Origin: a virus
DNA length: 35,081 nt
IMG/VR virus record: IMGVR_UViG_3300044608_001174
Coordinates: 1-35,081 of that record
Direction: 5' to 3' (one strand)
Made by a program: the position numbers and the translations under genes. The notes under the pieces were generated by a model. The model ran no database searches. It was not told the origin of the DNA and worked only from the letters and a program-made list of their open reading frames with translations. Positions 16,505 to 26,712 of the stretch are shown one piece after another. Within the stretch, counting starts at the first letter, position 1, and the number at the start of each line of letters is the position of its first letter.

Positions 16505-17055
16505 TTCCTCGCCTAAAAACGGGTGGCCAACTCGGTGCCACCATCAACGCCATAATCGATTACCTGCCGAGGCTGGCCATTCAATCGACTCCTGACATCA
16601 CCGCGACCGTGACCCCGCGAGGGCAGCTGGTCTCGCTCAAGAATCGCCGCACGGTGCAGACCGCTGCACCATCAGCCACAACAAACTACCCTTTCAAGGT
16701 CACCGTTCGAGCAAGCAACCCGGGGCAGGAGAACCCGTCTTATAGGGTTTTCGTGCGGTGGGGAACGGTCAACGGACAGGGTGTGACAGATTACCCAGAG
16801 GAGGAGGTCGGACCTGCTGCCGACAATAAAAGGGTGGTGCTCAACGTCGCAGGAAACTTCTCCTCGACCACATCGAGCGGAATCGTCTCCTCATCCGTCA
16901 CCATTGAGGACCAAAGCGCATTCCTGTACGCTGACCCAGTGGCTGAGTCAGTCAGCTACAAAATCATTCTGGCCTTTATACAAGCCGACGAGGGCGGAGG
17001 GTTCACTGTCTCGCAGCAAACAGCGGGGCATCAAATCATCGGGCTTCACGGTTGA
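16495..17055 (+). CDS. Tail tip protein, unknown
   Basis: A 186-residue protein. The N-terminal segment IPRLKTGGQLGATINAIIDY aligns with that of the preceding protein. The rest is strand-rich, with VTVRASNPGQENPSYRVFVRWGTVNG and EDQSAFLYADPVAESVSYKI parts like a fibronectin- or Ig-like bead, though this is only an impression. The long frame upstream of 16495 overlaps the previous gene and is rejected. Confidence 0.5.
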   Translation: MPVIPRLKTGGQLGATINAIIDYLPRLAIQSTPDITATVTPRGQLVSLKNRRTVQTAAPSATTNYPFKVTVRASNPGQENPSYRVFVRWGTVNGQGVTDYPEEEVGPAADNKRVVLNVAGNFSSTTSSGIVSSSVTIEDQSAFLYADPVAESVSYKIILAFIQADEGGGFTVSQQTAGHQIIGLHG

Positions 17056-17073
17056 TGACGGCACCTTGAGTGA

Positions 17074-18108
17074 ATGCTCACGCTCACCGTCGCACTCGAT
17101 TCTGGTCTCGTCTACGTTGGCGGTTTACGCCGATCTGACGACCAAGAGGTGCTGCTCCGAAATGGCGACGTGATCCCGACCGCTATCGAGTTCCGAAACA
17201 CCATTTCGAGCACCTCGACCGTTGACATGGGATCATCAACGGGCCTGAGGTTAAGCGTCAAGCCGAAGGGGCTATTCGACGCCAACCCTCTTCTCTCCTT
17301 TTCCAGTTGGACCCGCACAGTGACGGGCTCAGCCGTTGACTATCGAGCGACGCTCAATACGGCATCAGGTGGCATCGACCGACTCCTCGGCATCGACCCT
17401 TACGACTCCGCCGAAGTGGTCGCGGTTCAAACGACCGCAACGACCGCTGACGGAGTTTATTTTGACCTCGCGGACTCGGTCGGGCCGGTGCGGGTTTGGA
17501 TGGGCACGGCATCCTCCACCGGACCGGAAGCACCTACCGATGGCCGTCTCCTCAAGGTGACCACTCTGGGGACGGAAAACGCCTCAGCAATGGCGACGAA
17601 GATCGCGACCGCTCTCGACGCTGACTTAGCCTTCGTGGCTTCCTCCTCTGCCGACATTGTGACCGTGGCCGCATCGACATTTGGCCAACGTCAGGCACCG
17701 CACTGCCGGTCTTCTGGCTACGGTGTTACCGTCTTAGTCGCTGGCGGGGATGAGACAGTCACCGATGTTCCGTCCGTAGTACTGCAAGCGGAGATTGCAT
17801 GGGCTTACTCTGGCAATCTCACGACGACCAGAGCACTTCGCTGGAAGGTTGAAAATACCAACAGACGAGCATCTCAACCCGTTTCACTGCCTTTTTTCGA
17901 CTCATCCAACATCGCCGCGTCAGTGGTGTTGTTTACCGCTCAATCGCTCACAGCACCCCAGCAAGCACAGGCTCGAGCCAACATTGGTGCAGGAGCCGCA
18001 ATTGCTGGCACAGGCGTTGACGGGAACATCGTCGGTGTCGTCGCTGGCGTGACAACTTACACAACGCTTTCCGCTTTAGGGGTTGGCGTTGATGGTGGCC
18101 AAGTTTAA
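17074..18108 (+). CDS. Tail tip or fibre-attachment protein
   Basis: A 344-residue Thr/Ser/Val-rich protein, strand-rich throughout. Near the C-terminus, FTAQSLTAPQQAQARANIGAG is the common phage fibre motif (TAAQQAQARANIGA), which occurs at the joint between a virion-bound part and a fibre. The middle contains VYFDLADSVGPVRVWM followed by alternating hydrophobic strands. The call of tail tip or proximal fibre follows from the motif and the location ahead of the fibre genes. The preceding gap of 18 nt has no Shine-Dalgarno sequence. Confidence 0.6.
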   Translation: MLTLTVALDSGLVYVGGLRRSDDQEVLLRNGDVIPTAIEFRNTISSTSTVDMGSSTGLRLSVKPKGLFDANPLLSFSSWTRTVTGSAVDYRATLNTASGGIDRLLGIDPYDSAEVVAVQTTATTADGVYFDLADSVGPVRVWMGTASSTGPEAPTDGRLLKVTTLGTENASAMATKIATALDADLAFVASSSADIVTVAASTFGQRQAPHCRSSGYGVTVLVAGGDETVTDVPSVVLQAEIAWAYSGNLTTTRALRWKVENTNRRASQPVSLPFFDSSNIAASVVLFTAQSLTAPQQAQARANIGAGAAIAGTGVDGNIVGVVAGVTTYTTLSALGVGVDGGQV

Positions 18109-18123
18109 CAAAATCAAGAGATT

Positions 18124-19260
18124 ATGCCGAACACGATCCAACTTAAACGCCGCACGACCTCAACGGGCGTGGCCGGCATCACGCTCGCAACTGGTGAGCT
18201 TCTCTTCCAAGAGTTTGACAACCAGTTGCTGATTAAAAAGTCGAACGGGGATGTCATTCCGCTCGGTGGCGAAGGCACTGCCACCTCCGAAGGGATGGTC
18301 ACGACAGCCAACCGGAACCAGACCATCGCGGGAACCAAGACGTTCAGTGGGACGGTCAACCACACCGGACCTCTTCAGATCGGTGGTACGGCAGTCACTG
18401 CTGATGCTGGTGAGTTGAACAAGCTCGACGGGGTCACGACGACGACGGCTGAGTTCAACAAGCTGGCAGGTGTTACGGATGGCACCGCGTCAGCAAGCAA
18501 GGTGCTGATCGTCGATAATGCGTCGAATCTCAACCTCGGTGCTGGGCTCATCTCGACAACCGGAGTGCCGACAAACGACGCCCATCTGGCCAACAAAAAG
18601 TACGTTGATGACGTCGCTCAGGGGTTGGACATCAAAGCCTCCGCGCACGTCGCAACGACCGAGGCACTGCCTTCGGTGGCGTACAACAACGGTTCGAGCG
18701 GGGTCGGTGCCACGCTGACCTCGAACAACAACGTCGCGTTGTCCATCGATGGCCACAACTTGGCCGTGGGTGAGTCGGTGCTGGTGAAGAACCAAGCGAG
18801 CGCACTGCAAAACGGTCTCTATCAGGTGACCGCAGTCGGTAGTTCCGAGTCTCCATTCATTCTTACGCGCCGCACGGATGCTGACAGTGGAACCGAGTTG
18901 AGTGCTGGTTCATTCGTCTTCATCGAGCAGGGGAGCACCAACGGTTCAACGGGTTGGGTGCTTTCAACATCGGGAGCAATCGTCATCGGGACAACCGCGC
19001 TGACGTTCACGCAGTTCTCTTCGGCTGGCATCGCTGACGCTGGGGATGGGTTGCAAAAGGTCGGGACCACCCTCTCTGTCAAAACGGCATCCTCGAGCCG
19101 CATCGCAGTGTCATCGAGCGGGGTTGATTTGGCCGCCTCAAGTGTCACCGCTGCATCAAATCAAGTGCTCTTTACCGTGGACACCTACGGGCGGGTGACG
19201 AGTGCCACAAACTCCATTCCCGCAACGGCTGGGATTTCCATCGACTGCGGAGACATCTAA
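18124..19260 (+). CDS. Tail fibre protein
   Basis: A 378-residue fibre-type protein. The N-terminus (MPNTIQLKRRTTSTGVAG) and ANRNQTIAGTKTFSGTV are standard phage fibre elements; QTIAGTKTF repeats mark fibres that use beta-helical or triple-stranded shafts. Later come NKKYVDDVAQGLDIKA and LVKNQASALQNGLYQVT followed by RRTDADSGTELSAG, the typical receptor-proximal module of many siphovirus fibres. Likely trimeric, part of host recognition. Confidence 0.75.
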   Translation: MPNTIQLKRRTTSTGVAGITLATGELLFQEFDNQLLIKKSNGDVIPLGGEGTATSEGMVTTANRNQTIAGTKTFSGTVNHTGPLQIGGTAVTADAGELNKLDGVTTTTAEFNKLAGVTDGTASASKVLIVDNASNLNLGAGLISTTGVPTNDAHLANKKYVDDVAQGLDIKASAHVATTEALPSVAYNNGSSGVGATLTSNNNVALSIDGHNLAVGESVLVKNQASALQNGLYQVTAVGSSESPFILTRRTDADSGTELSAGSFVFIEQGSTNGSTGWVLSTSGAIVIGTTALTFTQFSSAGIADAGDGLQKVGTTLSVKTASSSRIAVSSSGVDLAASSVTAASNQVLFTVDTYGRVTSATNSIPATAGISIDCGDI

Positions 19261-19269
19261 ACTTCGGGG

Positions 19270-20804
<1,535 letters not shown>

Positions 20805-20808
<4 letters not shown>

Positions 20809-21230
20809 CACGCGTCTCTAACAACTTACTCAAGGATGCAGGGACGACGGGGAAGGCTCTTCTCACTGCAACGACGGCTGCTGCTGCACGAACGACGCTC
20901 GGACTGGCAACGGTGGCGAGCACAGGCAACTACAACGACCTTATCAACAAGCCATCAGGTGGGGGTTCGTTCGCGGGAACGTATCATTCCGTTGAGTTTG
21001 TAGCAGATGGAACGAGCATCTCTTTCTACGGGCTTTTCCCTGATGGCATCGGTGATTTAACGCCGCCAACAAGCTCATCCGCTTACGTTGTGAGTGTCGG
21101 AGGAGTGCATCAATCTCCGAGCGCATACGCCATCTCGTACACGACCAATAACACGCCGGAAAAGGGGCTGATCACTTTTGGAGAGGTCATTCCGAGCGGA
21201 CTAAAAGTCTCTGTTCAAGTTACTTTCTAA
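20805..21230 (+). CDS. Small fibre-associated protein
   Basis: A 141-residue protein, possibly an accessory fibre. N-terminal residues 15-40 hold [21 protein letters not shown], the usual ARTTLGLA fibre motif followed by NDLINKP. The C-terminal half contains [16 protein letters not shown], matching the GGVFQ module present in both collagen-like neighbours. Its place between two collagen-like genes and the shared modules suggest a short adaptor or tip protein. The start overlaps the previous stop as ATGA. Confidence 0.6.
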
Positions 21231-21236
21231 CACTCT

Positions 21237-23636
21237 ATGCCACAACAACTGACGAAAATCGAAATCGACATGATCTCGCAAGCCGCGCAGACGGCTTTGC
21301 AAGGTCAAGCTGGTGCAACCGGTCCTGCTGGGCCTCAGGGCGAAACGGGGCCTCAAGGGGTCGCTGGGGGAGCCGGAGCAACGGGACCTGTCGGAGCAAC
21401 AGGACTGACAGGAGCAACTGGCCAGCAAGGCGTGCAGGGCAACGCTGGAGCAATCGGAGCAACGGGTCCGCAGGGAACGCAGGGAGCAACCGGCGAAGTC
21501 GGGCCAACTGGGGTTCAAGGTGTTCAAGGCCCGACGGGTTTGACAGGTGCGACAGGAGTGCAGGGTGCAACTGGCCAGCAAGGCGTGCAAGGTGACGTCG
21601 GAGCAACTGGACCAAGCGGGGCGCAGGGAAGCCAAGGGGCAACCGGATTGCAAGGGACACAGGGGGCAACGGGGGAAACTGGATCGCAAGGTGCCACTGG
21701 TGCGTCTGGGCAGTCTGACAAGTATGCGACCACATCGACGACCTCGCTTCTCACCGGCAACGGGAGCAAGACGCTGACGGTTGCAACGGGGCTTTCGTAC
21801 ACGGTCGCTCAACCCGTCGTCATCGCTGAGACGGGCGGGACGGCCCATATGCACGGGACGGTGACGAGTTACAACTCGGGGACGGGGGCGTTGGTTGTCG
21901 ATGTCTCGAACCACACGGGTTCTGGCACGTTCAACTCATGGTCCGTCAATCTCGAGGGTGCTGTGGGTGCTGTCGGGCCGACTGGGCCACAAGGCGCGAC
22001 AGGTTCGACTGGTGTTGCTGGTCCGACCGGAGCAAGTGGAGTCGCTGGCGCAGATGGAGCAACGGGGCCACAAGGGACTCAGGGTGCTACGGGGCCAAGC
22101 GGAGCGCAGGGCGCCACGGGCGAGACTGGGCCGACAGGCGCACAGGGGTTGACTGGTCCGACCGGATCGCAAGGGCCGACAGGGCCGAGCGGGTTGCAAG
22201 GTGTCCAAGGTGACATCGGGGCGACAGGATTGACGGGAGCAACTGGGTTGACTGGTTCGACCGGTGTTGCTGGTCCGACAGGAGCATCGGGAGCGCAGGG
22301 GATTCAAGGTGACCCCGGGCCGATTGGTGCAACTGGCGCGCAGGGTCCAACCGGATTGACTGGCGCGACGGGTGCCGGTGCGACGGGTGCGACGGGCGTA
22401 GCTGGTGATCGCTACACCACATCCTCGACCACTTCGCTTTCGCTCACGACCGGAGTCAAGACGCTCACGGTGGCAGCAAACCTCGCGTTGTCCGTCGGCC
22501 AGAACGTCGTGCTGGCTTACGACGTCGATCACCGCATGACGGGCATCGTCAACGCGTACACGGCCAACACGGGGGTCTTGGAGGTTGACGTGGTGAAAGT
22601 GCTCGAAGGCACCGGAACCTACGCATCATGGGCCATTTCGCTTGATGGTGCGGTTGGACAGGTCGGAGCAACCGGTGCTGTCGGACCAACTGGTGTTGTG
22701 CTCGGTGGAGGGATTCTCTCGCCGCGTTTCACGGGCAACGGAAGTGCGACTGAGTTCGGCCCGATTGAGGGCTGGGATGGTCCGCAGAACGACGAAGCGG
22801 GCTATCTCGTTTACGTTGGCGGTGTTTTCCAGCGTCCCGACGAAACCAATGGCGGGTTCACCATTACGGGGACGACACAAGCCAACTCGAAAATCGTCTT
22901 CCCGAGCGCACCAGCAAGCGGTGTTGTCATCGACGTGCTAGCGGTGCAGGTGACGGGGGCCAAGGGAGCAACGGGAGAAATGGGTGCAACGGGTCCTGCT
23001 GGGTCTGGAGGTGGTGCTGGCATCTCAGCATGGTCGAGTTCAACCACTTATGAGGCCGATGACTTCGTGTGGAAGAACAACAACATCTTCCGAGCGTTGT
23101 CACAGAACACGGCGAATGATCCGGAAGGGTCAGCGCAGCACTGGCGTCGCATGGTGCCAACTGGGAGCTGGGACACAAACATCGCTTACAAACAAGCCGA
23201 GTTGGCAGTTTACAACGGGCAGCTTTACATCGCTTTGGGCGACAACAATGGCTACCAACCCAACAACAACTACCAGTTCTGGGCATTGGTAGCTGGCGCG
23301 ACGGGTGCGACTGGTCCTTCCGGCATGGATGGCAATGTTGGCGCAACGGGGCCGCAGGGAGCGCAGGGAGCAACCGGTGAGATGGGGCCTTCTGGCGTTC
23401 CGGGCACGGATGCAAACATGATGGGCGCGACGGGCGCGACGGGACCAAGCGGAGAAGTTGGGCCGACGGGGGCGACGGGTGCTGGCGAAACCGGAGCAAC
23501 TGGCGAAACCGGAGCAACTGGACCAGAAGGCCCTACAGGCCCGAACTATGCAACAGGGGACGCTCCATCCAACACCTCGACGGTTGTCGGATGGCTTGAC
23601 GCTGGCAGTGGCAAGCGCATCCCTTATTACGAGTAG
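21237..23636 (+). CDS. Collagen-like tail fibre protein 2 with repeated beads and carbohydrate-binding-like modules
   Basis: A 799-residue modular fibre. An N-terminal helix (1-20) is followed by collagen-like triplets from ~22. Two globular beads of about 82 residues (161-242 and 391-472) are clearly related, each ending in a (N/S)L(E/D)GAVG element. A GGVFQ module (~518-571) follows. Two tandem Trp/Tyr modules (~598-640 and ~644-685) resemble CBM5/12 chitin-binding modules and could bind sugars. Further collagen repeats lead to a C-terminus ([12 protein letters not shown] then RIPYYE) similar to fibre protein 1. Probably a trimeric side fibre for receptor binding. Confidence 0.85.
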   Translation: MPQQLTKIEIDMISQAAQTALQGQAGATGPAGPQGETGPQGVAGGAGATGPVGATGLTGATGQQGVQGNAGAIGATGPQGTQGATGEVGPTGVQGVQGPTGLTGATGVQGATGQQGVQGDVGATGPSGAQGSQGATGLQGTQGATGETGSQGATGASGQSDKYATTSTTSLLTGNGSKTLTVATGLSYTVAQPVVIAETGGTAHMHGTVTSYNSGTGALVVDVSNHTGSGTFNSWSVNLEGAVGAVGPTGPQGATGSTGVAGPTGASGVAGADGATGPQGTQGATGPSGAQGATGETGPTGAQGLTGPTGSQGPTGPSGLQGVQGDIGATGLTGATGLTGSTGVAGPTGASGAQGIQGDPGPIGATGAQGPTGLTGATGAGATGATGVAGDRYTTSSTTSLSLTTGVKTLTVAANLALSVGQNVVLAYDVDHRMTGIVNAYTANTGVLEVDVVKVLEGTGTYASWAISLDGAVGQVGATGAVGPTGVVLGGGILSPRFTGNGSATEFGPIEGWDGPQNDEAGYLVYVGGVFQRPDETNGGFTITGTTQANSKIVFPSAPASGVVIDVLAVQVTGAKGATGEMGATGPAGSGGGAGISAWSSSTTYEADDFVWKNNNIFRALSQNTANDPEGSAQHWRRMVPTGSWDTNIAYKQAELAVYNGQLYIALGDNNGYQPNNNYQFWALVAGATGATGPSGMDGNVGATGPQGAQGATGEMGPSGVPGTDANMMGATGATGPSGEVGPTGATGAGETGATGETGATGPEGPTGPNYATGDAPSNTSTVVGWLDAGSGKRIPYYE
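21717..21962 (+). repeat. Fibre bead module, copy 1
   Basis: Codes for residues 161-242 of collagen-like fibre 2 (starts [12 protein letters not shown]). It is homologous to the module at 22407-22652 and sits exactly 230 residues before it. Both copies share TTS(T/S)TTSL, KTLTVA, and SW(A/S)(I/V)(S/N)L(E/D)GAVG. Confidence 0.75.
22407..22652 (+). repeat. Fibre bead module, copy 2
   Basis: Codes for residues 391-472 of the same protein (starts [12 protein letters not shown]). It matches copy 1 in order and spacing of hydrophobic strands, with many substitutions, so the duplication is old relative to the surrounding collagen repeats. Confidence 0.75.
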
Positions 23637-23644
23637 CCATTGAG

Positions 23645-23703
23645 ATGAGAAAACCCCTAGGCTGGAGAGGATGACAACTCTCCATTGCCTAGGGGTTCCT
23701 CAT
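23645..23703 (+). promoter_or_regulatory. Long hairpin enclosing the glycosyltransferase start codon
   Basis: Inner stem tggagag (23663-23669) pairs with ctctcca (23678-23684). After a two-base bulge, aacccctaggc (23652-23662) pairs with gcctaggggtt (23687-23697). An outer 5-bp stem (atgag with ctcat) closes it. That makes 23 pairs. The 8-nt loop holds the ATG at 23671, and the purine-rich GGAG is in the stem. There is no T tract, so it is not an intrinsic terminator. It could block ribosome entry until it is melted. Confidence 0.65.
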
Positions 23704-24816
23704 ACCGTCACGCACCCCGATTACTCAGCGTGCGCGTTCACTCAAAAAGTCTTGAAGTTCTTGGAGATGTTCAAGGACTCGAGCGAATACCGCACGATCC
23801 ATTACGGACACCCAGACTCCATCACTGCCGCTCACGAGCACGTCAATGTGACCTCTCGTGACATCCTGCAAGAGACTTACGGGGACTACGACTGGCGTAG
23901 AAACCAGTTCAAGCACTCGTCACAAGACCTTGCACATCGGGCCTTTAACCTCATCGCTGGCGAGGCAATCAAGCGGCGCAAGAAGAAAGGCGACATCGTG
24001 CTGGCCTTCTGGGGAGGCACGCAGGAAGCAACGCACATCGCCAACGCTGACAAGGACCTGATCATCGTCGAACCCGGCATCGGCAGTGGCCATGCGTTCG
24101 CTCCGTTCCGTTGTTACGAGTCTTATCCACTCCGCTCAGCGTTTGTCGGAACCGATGGTGTTTCCTACTGCAACCCAAAGTGGTATTGGCGGGTGGTGCC
24201 GAACTACTTCGACACGCGCAACTTCGACCCGACGCAGAAGCGAGAAGACTATGCGCTTTTCATCGGTCGTCTCGGAACCAACAAGGGCTTGGATCTCGCC
24301 ATCGATGCGTGCAAGCGAATGGGTGTTCGACTCAAGGTCGCTGGCCAAGGTGGGCCTGAGGGCATCGGTCTCAAGGAGTGGCCTGATCACGTCGAGTTCG
24401 TCGGCTACGCTGGCATCGAGGAGCGCAAAGAGTTGATGGCCAAGGCTCAGTTTGGATTCCTGCTTTCGACGTACTGGGAGCCGTTTGGCGGGACCGCTGT
24501 CGAAATGATGCTATCGGGATGCGTTCCGATCTGCTCTGACATGGGCGCGATGACGGAGTACATCGTTGACGGTGTGAACGGGTTCCGGTGCTCGACCATG
24601 GGTGACATCCTGCGAGCCATTCGGATCGGCTATCGTATCGATCGCTCAAAGATGGTCGCCTTCGCTCGCGCCAACTTCTCGCTCGATGCTGTCAGGCCAA
24701 AGTTCGAGCGTGCTTTTGCCGACTTCCGCGACGTGTTCAGCGGGGCGGGTTGGTATGAGGACCACAATAGGCCGTGGACGGTCGGCTATGGTCTGGACTA
24801 CTCGCCGCTCAGTTGA
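23671..24816 (+). CDS. Glycosyltransferase, GT4-type (GT-B fold)
   Basis: A 381-residue family-1-like glycosyltransferase predicted to transfer a sugar from a nucleotide-sugar. The N-terminus LHCLGVPHTVTHPDYSACAF is typical of phage and environmental GTs. The C-terminal half has the donor-site pattern: IGRLGTNKGLDLAIDA, VAGQGGPEG, and EPFGGTAVE, the E-x7-E motif of GT4 enzymes. Situated after two collagen-like fibre genes, it might glycosylate the fibres, or modify host surface sugars or DNA. The substrate is not knowable here. The start codon lies in a strong hairpin loop. Confidence 0.85.
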   Translation: MTTLHCLGVPHTVTHPDYSACAFTQKVLKFLEMFKDSSEYRTIHYGHPDSITAAHEHVNVTSRDILQETYGDYDWRRNQFKHSSQDLAHRAFNLIAGEAIKRRKKKGDIVLAFWGGTQEATHIANADKDLIIVEPGIGSGHAFAPFRCYESYPLRSAFVGTDGVSYCNPKWYWRVVPNYFDTRNFDPTQKREDYALFIGRLGTNKGLDLAIDACKRMGVRLKVAGQGGPEGIGLKEWPDHVEFVGYAGIEERKELMAKAQFGFLLSTYWEPFGGTAVEMMLSGCVPICSDMGAMTEYIVDGVNGFRCSTMGDILRAIRIGYRIDRSKMVAFARANFSLDAVRPKFERAFADFRDVFSGAGWYEDHNRPWTVGYGLDYSPLS

Positions 24817-24832
24817 TGGCGGACAGTAGGGT

Positions 24833-25318
24833 GTGGACTGGAAATCATTACTTCCGACAATCGGGCGGGTCATTGGTGGCCCGCTCGGAGGCATGGCTGT
24901 CGAGGCCGTTGGCAAAGCCATCGGAATCAGCGAACCAACCATTGCCAAGGTGCAGGATGCTCTCGATGGCAATACGCTCACAGACGCGCAAATCGTGGCT
25001 CTGCGCGAAGCGGATGCTCAACTCAAGGTGAGGATGCGGGAACTCGACATCGACCTTGAGAAACTGGCGACAGAGGACCGAGACAGTGCGAGACGGATGC
25101 AAGCAAAGACACAGTCTCGTGTTCCAGCTGTGCTCGCTCTCATCATCACGGTCGGATTCTTCGGTGTGCTCGCAGGTCTGCTCACCGGACATTTCGACCT
25201 TTGGGATAATGCAGGGATCACGATGCTCATCGGATCGCTCGCGACCTCGTGGGGCATGGTCGTCTCCTTTTACTACGGAAGTGCCGCAAACCTCGGGAGG
25301 CCACCAGAAAAGAAATGA
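24833..25318 (+). CDS. Holin-like membrane protein (3-TM holin family type)
   Basis: A 161-residue protein with two C-terminal transmembrane segments (~104-125 and ~135-155) after a soluble helical part (RELDIDLEKLATEDRDSARR). The ELDIDLE...DRDSAR...VPAVLA arrangement matches a family annotated as phage holin (3TM-type). The start is GTG at 24833; an in-frame TAG at 24827 excludes any upstream start. The DWKSLLPTIG N-terminus fits the family. It would form membrane lesions at lysis and opens the lysis cassette. Confidence 0.7.
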   Translation: MDWKSLLPTIGRVIGGPLGGMAVEAVGKAIGISEPTIAKVQDALDGNTLTDAQIVALREADAQLKVRMRELDIDLEKLATEDRDSARRMQAKTQSRVPAVLALIITVGFFGVLAGLLTGHFDLWDNAGITMLIGSLATSWGMVVSFYYGSAANLGRPPEKK

Positions 25319-25644
25319 ACCTCAAGGAGTACGGCATCGACATCGCATTCCTTTGCGCTGGACTTTTCGGGGCTGTCCTGACGACAGGAAAGAACGCCGC
25401 ACGCAACCTCGGGAGCACTATCTCCTCACTCGTGGCCGGTGCTGCCGCTGCGAACTATCTCACCCCCGTTGTGGTGCAGCTGGTCAAGGTCGAGGGGGAA
25501 CGCACGCAATACGCCATCGCTTTTCTGCTTGGGTTCGTCGGACTCCGGGCTGTTGAGTTTGCTTCGCGGAAGTTGATACCGCACGCCATTACGGAAGAAC
25601 ACCATGAGCCCGAATCTCCTCACCCTCGCAAACGGAACCGCTAA
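25315..25644 (+). CDS. Second holin-like membrane protein
   Basis: A 109-residue protein with three hydrophobic segments (about 8-27, 38-57, 70-85) and a basic C-terminus rich in Pro/His/Lys/Arg. The LKEYGIDIAFLCAGLFGAVL start and NYLTPVVVQL middle match a phage holin type. ATG 25315 overlaps the previous stop as ATGA and is preferred over 25249. It overlaps the next gene by 41 nt. Confidence 0.65.
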   Translation: MNLKEYGIDIAFLCAGLFGAVLTTGKNAARNLGSTISSLVAGAAAANYLTPVVVQLVKVEGERTQYAIAFLLGFVGLRAVEFASRKLIPHAITEEHHEPESPHPRKRNR

Positions 25645-25993
25645 CGCACTCATCGCGTTGGGTGGGATTGCGTTCGTTCTCTTCGTATTCGGTCGGCCGG
25701 AGTCCAAGATTTACGAGTCTCCAAAGATTGCGAAGCTGATGAAACTCGGGCTTTCGCTCGTGTCGGTCGGGGCAGTCCTGAACATCGTGACATTCTCAAC
25801 CCCGCCGATCTCGGAGATCGTGCTGAACTTCGGCCTCGGGCTCACCTTCGTCCTCGCTGCGGTCTGGCACTTTCAAACATTTGTACGCCACCACCAAACA
25901 ACGAAAACCGATGAACTTCGACCACTCAAACCCGCACGACCTGCTCGTCGTGCCAAGCGTCAATCTCGCGGCACTAATGCTCGGGTTGACTGA
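25604..25993 (+). CDS. Third lysis-cassette membrane protein
   Basis: A 129-residue protein with three predicted transmembrane helices (about 11-29, 46-65 and 70-88) and a strongly basic tail (RPARRAKRQSR). Family unknown. It overlaps both neighbours (41 nt upstream, 83 nt downstream), an arrangement typical of holin/antiholin or spanin pairs. A spanin is unlikely since there is no signal peptide or lipobox. Confidence 0.5.
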   Translation: MSPNLLTLANGTANALIALGGIAFVLFVFGRPESKIYESPKIAKLMKLGLSLVSVGAVLNIVTFSTPPISEIVLNFGLGLTFVLAAVWHFQTFVRHHQTTKTDELRPLKPARPARRAKRQSRGTNARVD

Positions 25994-26084
25994 GGTGCAC
26001 CAGCTGGTCAGCATCGGCGCAGCATTAGCAGCACTCGTCTACACGGTGCTCAAAATCGTCCAACTCTACCGAGACCTGAAATGA
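25911..26084 (+). CDS. Small single-TM lysis-cassette protein
   Basis: A 57-residue protein with one hydrophobic helix (LVSIGAALAALVYTVLKIVQLY) and a short basic C-terminus, after a soluble N-terminus. Shape and location suggest a pinholin- or antiholin-like protein. ATG 25911 is preferred over 25881, giving a methionine just before the conserved-looking NFDHSNPHDLL. It ends in an ATGA overlap with the endolysin. Confidence 0.5.
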   Translation: MNFDHSNPHDLLVVPSVNLAALMLGLTEVHQLVSIGAALAALVYTVLKIVQLYRDLK

Positions 26085-26686
26085 CCCTCTCAGACCAAGG
26101 CCGAAAACTGCTTCTCGATTACGAGGTCGGGGGCGGAGAACCCTATTATCGCAAGTTCCTCTCTCGTCCGACATGGCCGGGGGAATCGTCGGGTGTGACC
26201 ATCGGCATCGGCTGGGATGCTGGCTACAACACCGAGAGCCAACTGCTCGAAGCGTGGTCGATGCTGGCCGACTCAAGTCTGGAATTGCTCAAGGGAGCCA
26301 TCGGCATTCGAGGTGAGAGTGCTCGCCTCTGGCTCTCCTCTCGTCCTGCTGTTCGCGATTTAGAGATCCCGTGGGAGAAGGCTCTCGACGTGTTCGAGCG
26401 CATCACGGTGCCTAGGTTCTACCTGCAAACCATGCGGATTTACCCACAGGCGGAGACGTTGCCAGCAGCCGCACGCGATGCTCTTCTCTCGCTGGTCTTC
26501 AATCGGGGCACCTCGCTTGCAGGAGACCGCCGCGCCGAGATGCTGGGGATCCAAAACTGCCTTCGTGATGGTCGAACGCATGACGTTCCGGAACTGATCC
26601 GCTCGATGAAGCGACTCTGGCCCAACACAACGGGACTGCAAAAGCGCAGGGACGCGGAGGCAGCACTGTTTGAGAGTGCAGTCTAA
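26081..26686 (+). CDS. Endolysin, lysozyme-like muramidase
   Basis: A 201-residue protein predicted to cleave the glycan chain of peptidoglycan. The N-terminus DYEVGGGEPYY, then PTWPGESSGVTIGIGWDAGYN, matches phage muramidases of lysozyme-like fold, with Glu15 as candidate catalytic residue and Thr40/Asp46 near it. There is a C-terminal helical part with LLSLVFNRGTSLAGDRRAEM, the typical SLVFNRG motif of phage lysozymes. No signal peptide is visible, so release depends on the holins just upstream. Confidence 0.75.
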   Translation: MTLSDQGRKLLLDYEVGGGEPYYRKFLSRPTWPGESSGVTIGIGWDAGYNTESQLLEAWSMLADSSLELLKGAIGIRGESARLWLSSRPAVRDLEIPWEKALDVFERITVPRFYLQTMRIYPQAETLPAAARDALLSLVFNRGTSLAGDRRAEMLGIQNCLRDGRTHDVPELIRSMKRLWPNTTGLQKRRDAEAALFESAV

Positions 26687-26712
26687 CCTGTTGCGTGTTA
26701 AAGGGTGGCGCG

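Noticed and set aside
21201-22532. Minus-strand Ser/Arg/Cys-rich frames of up to 237 residues
   Set aside because: Same cause: mirror of collagen-like repeats.
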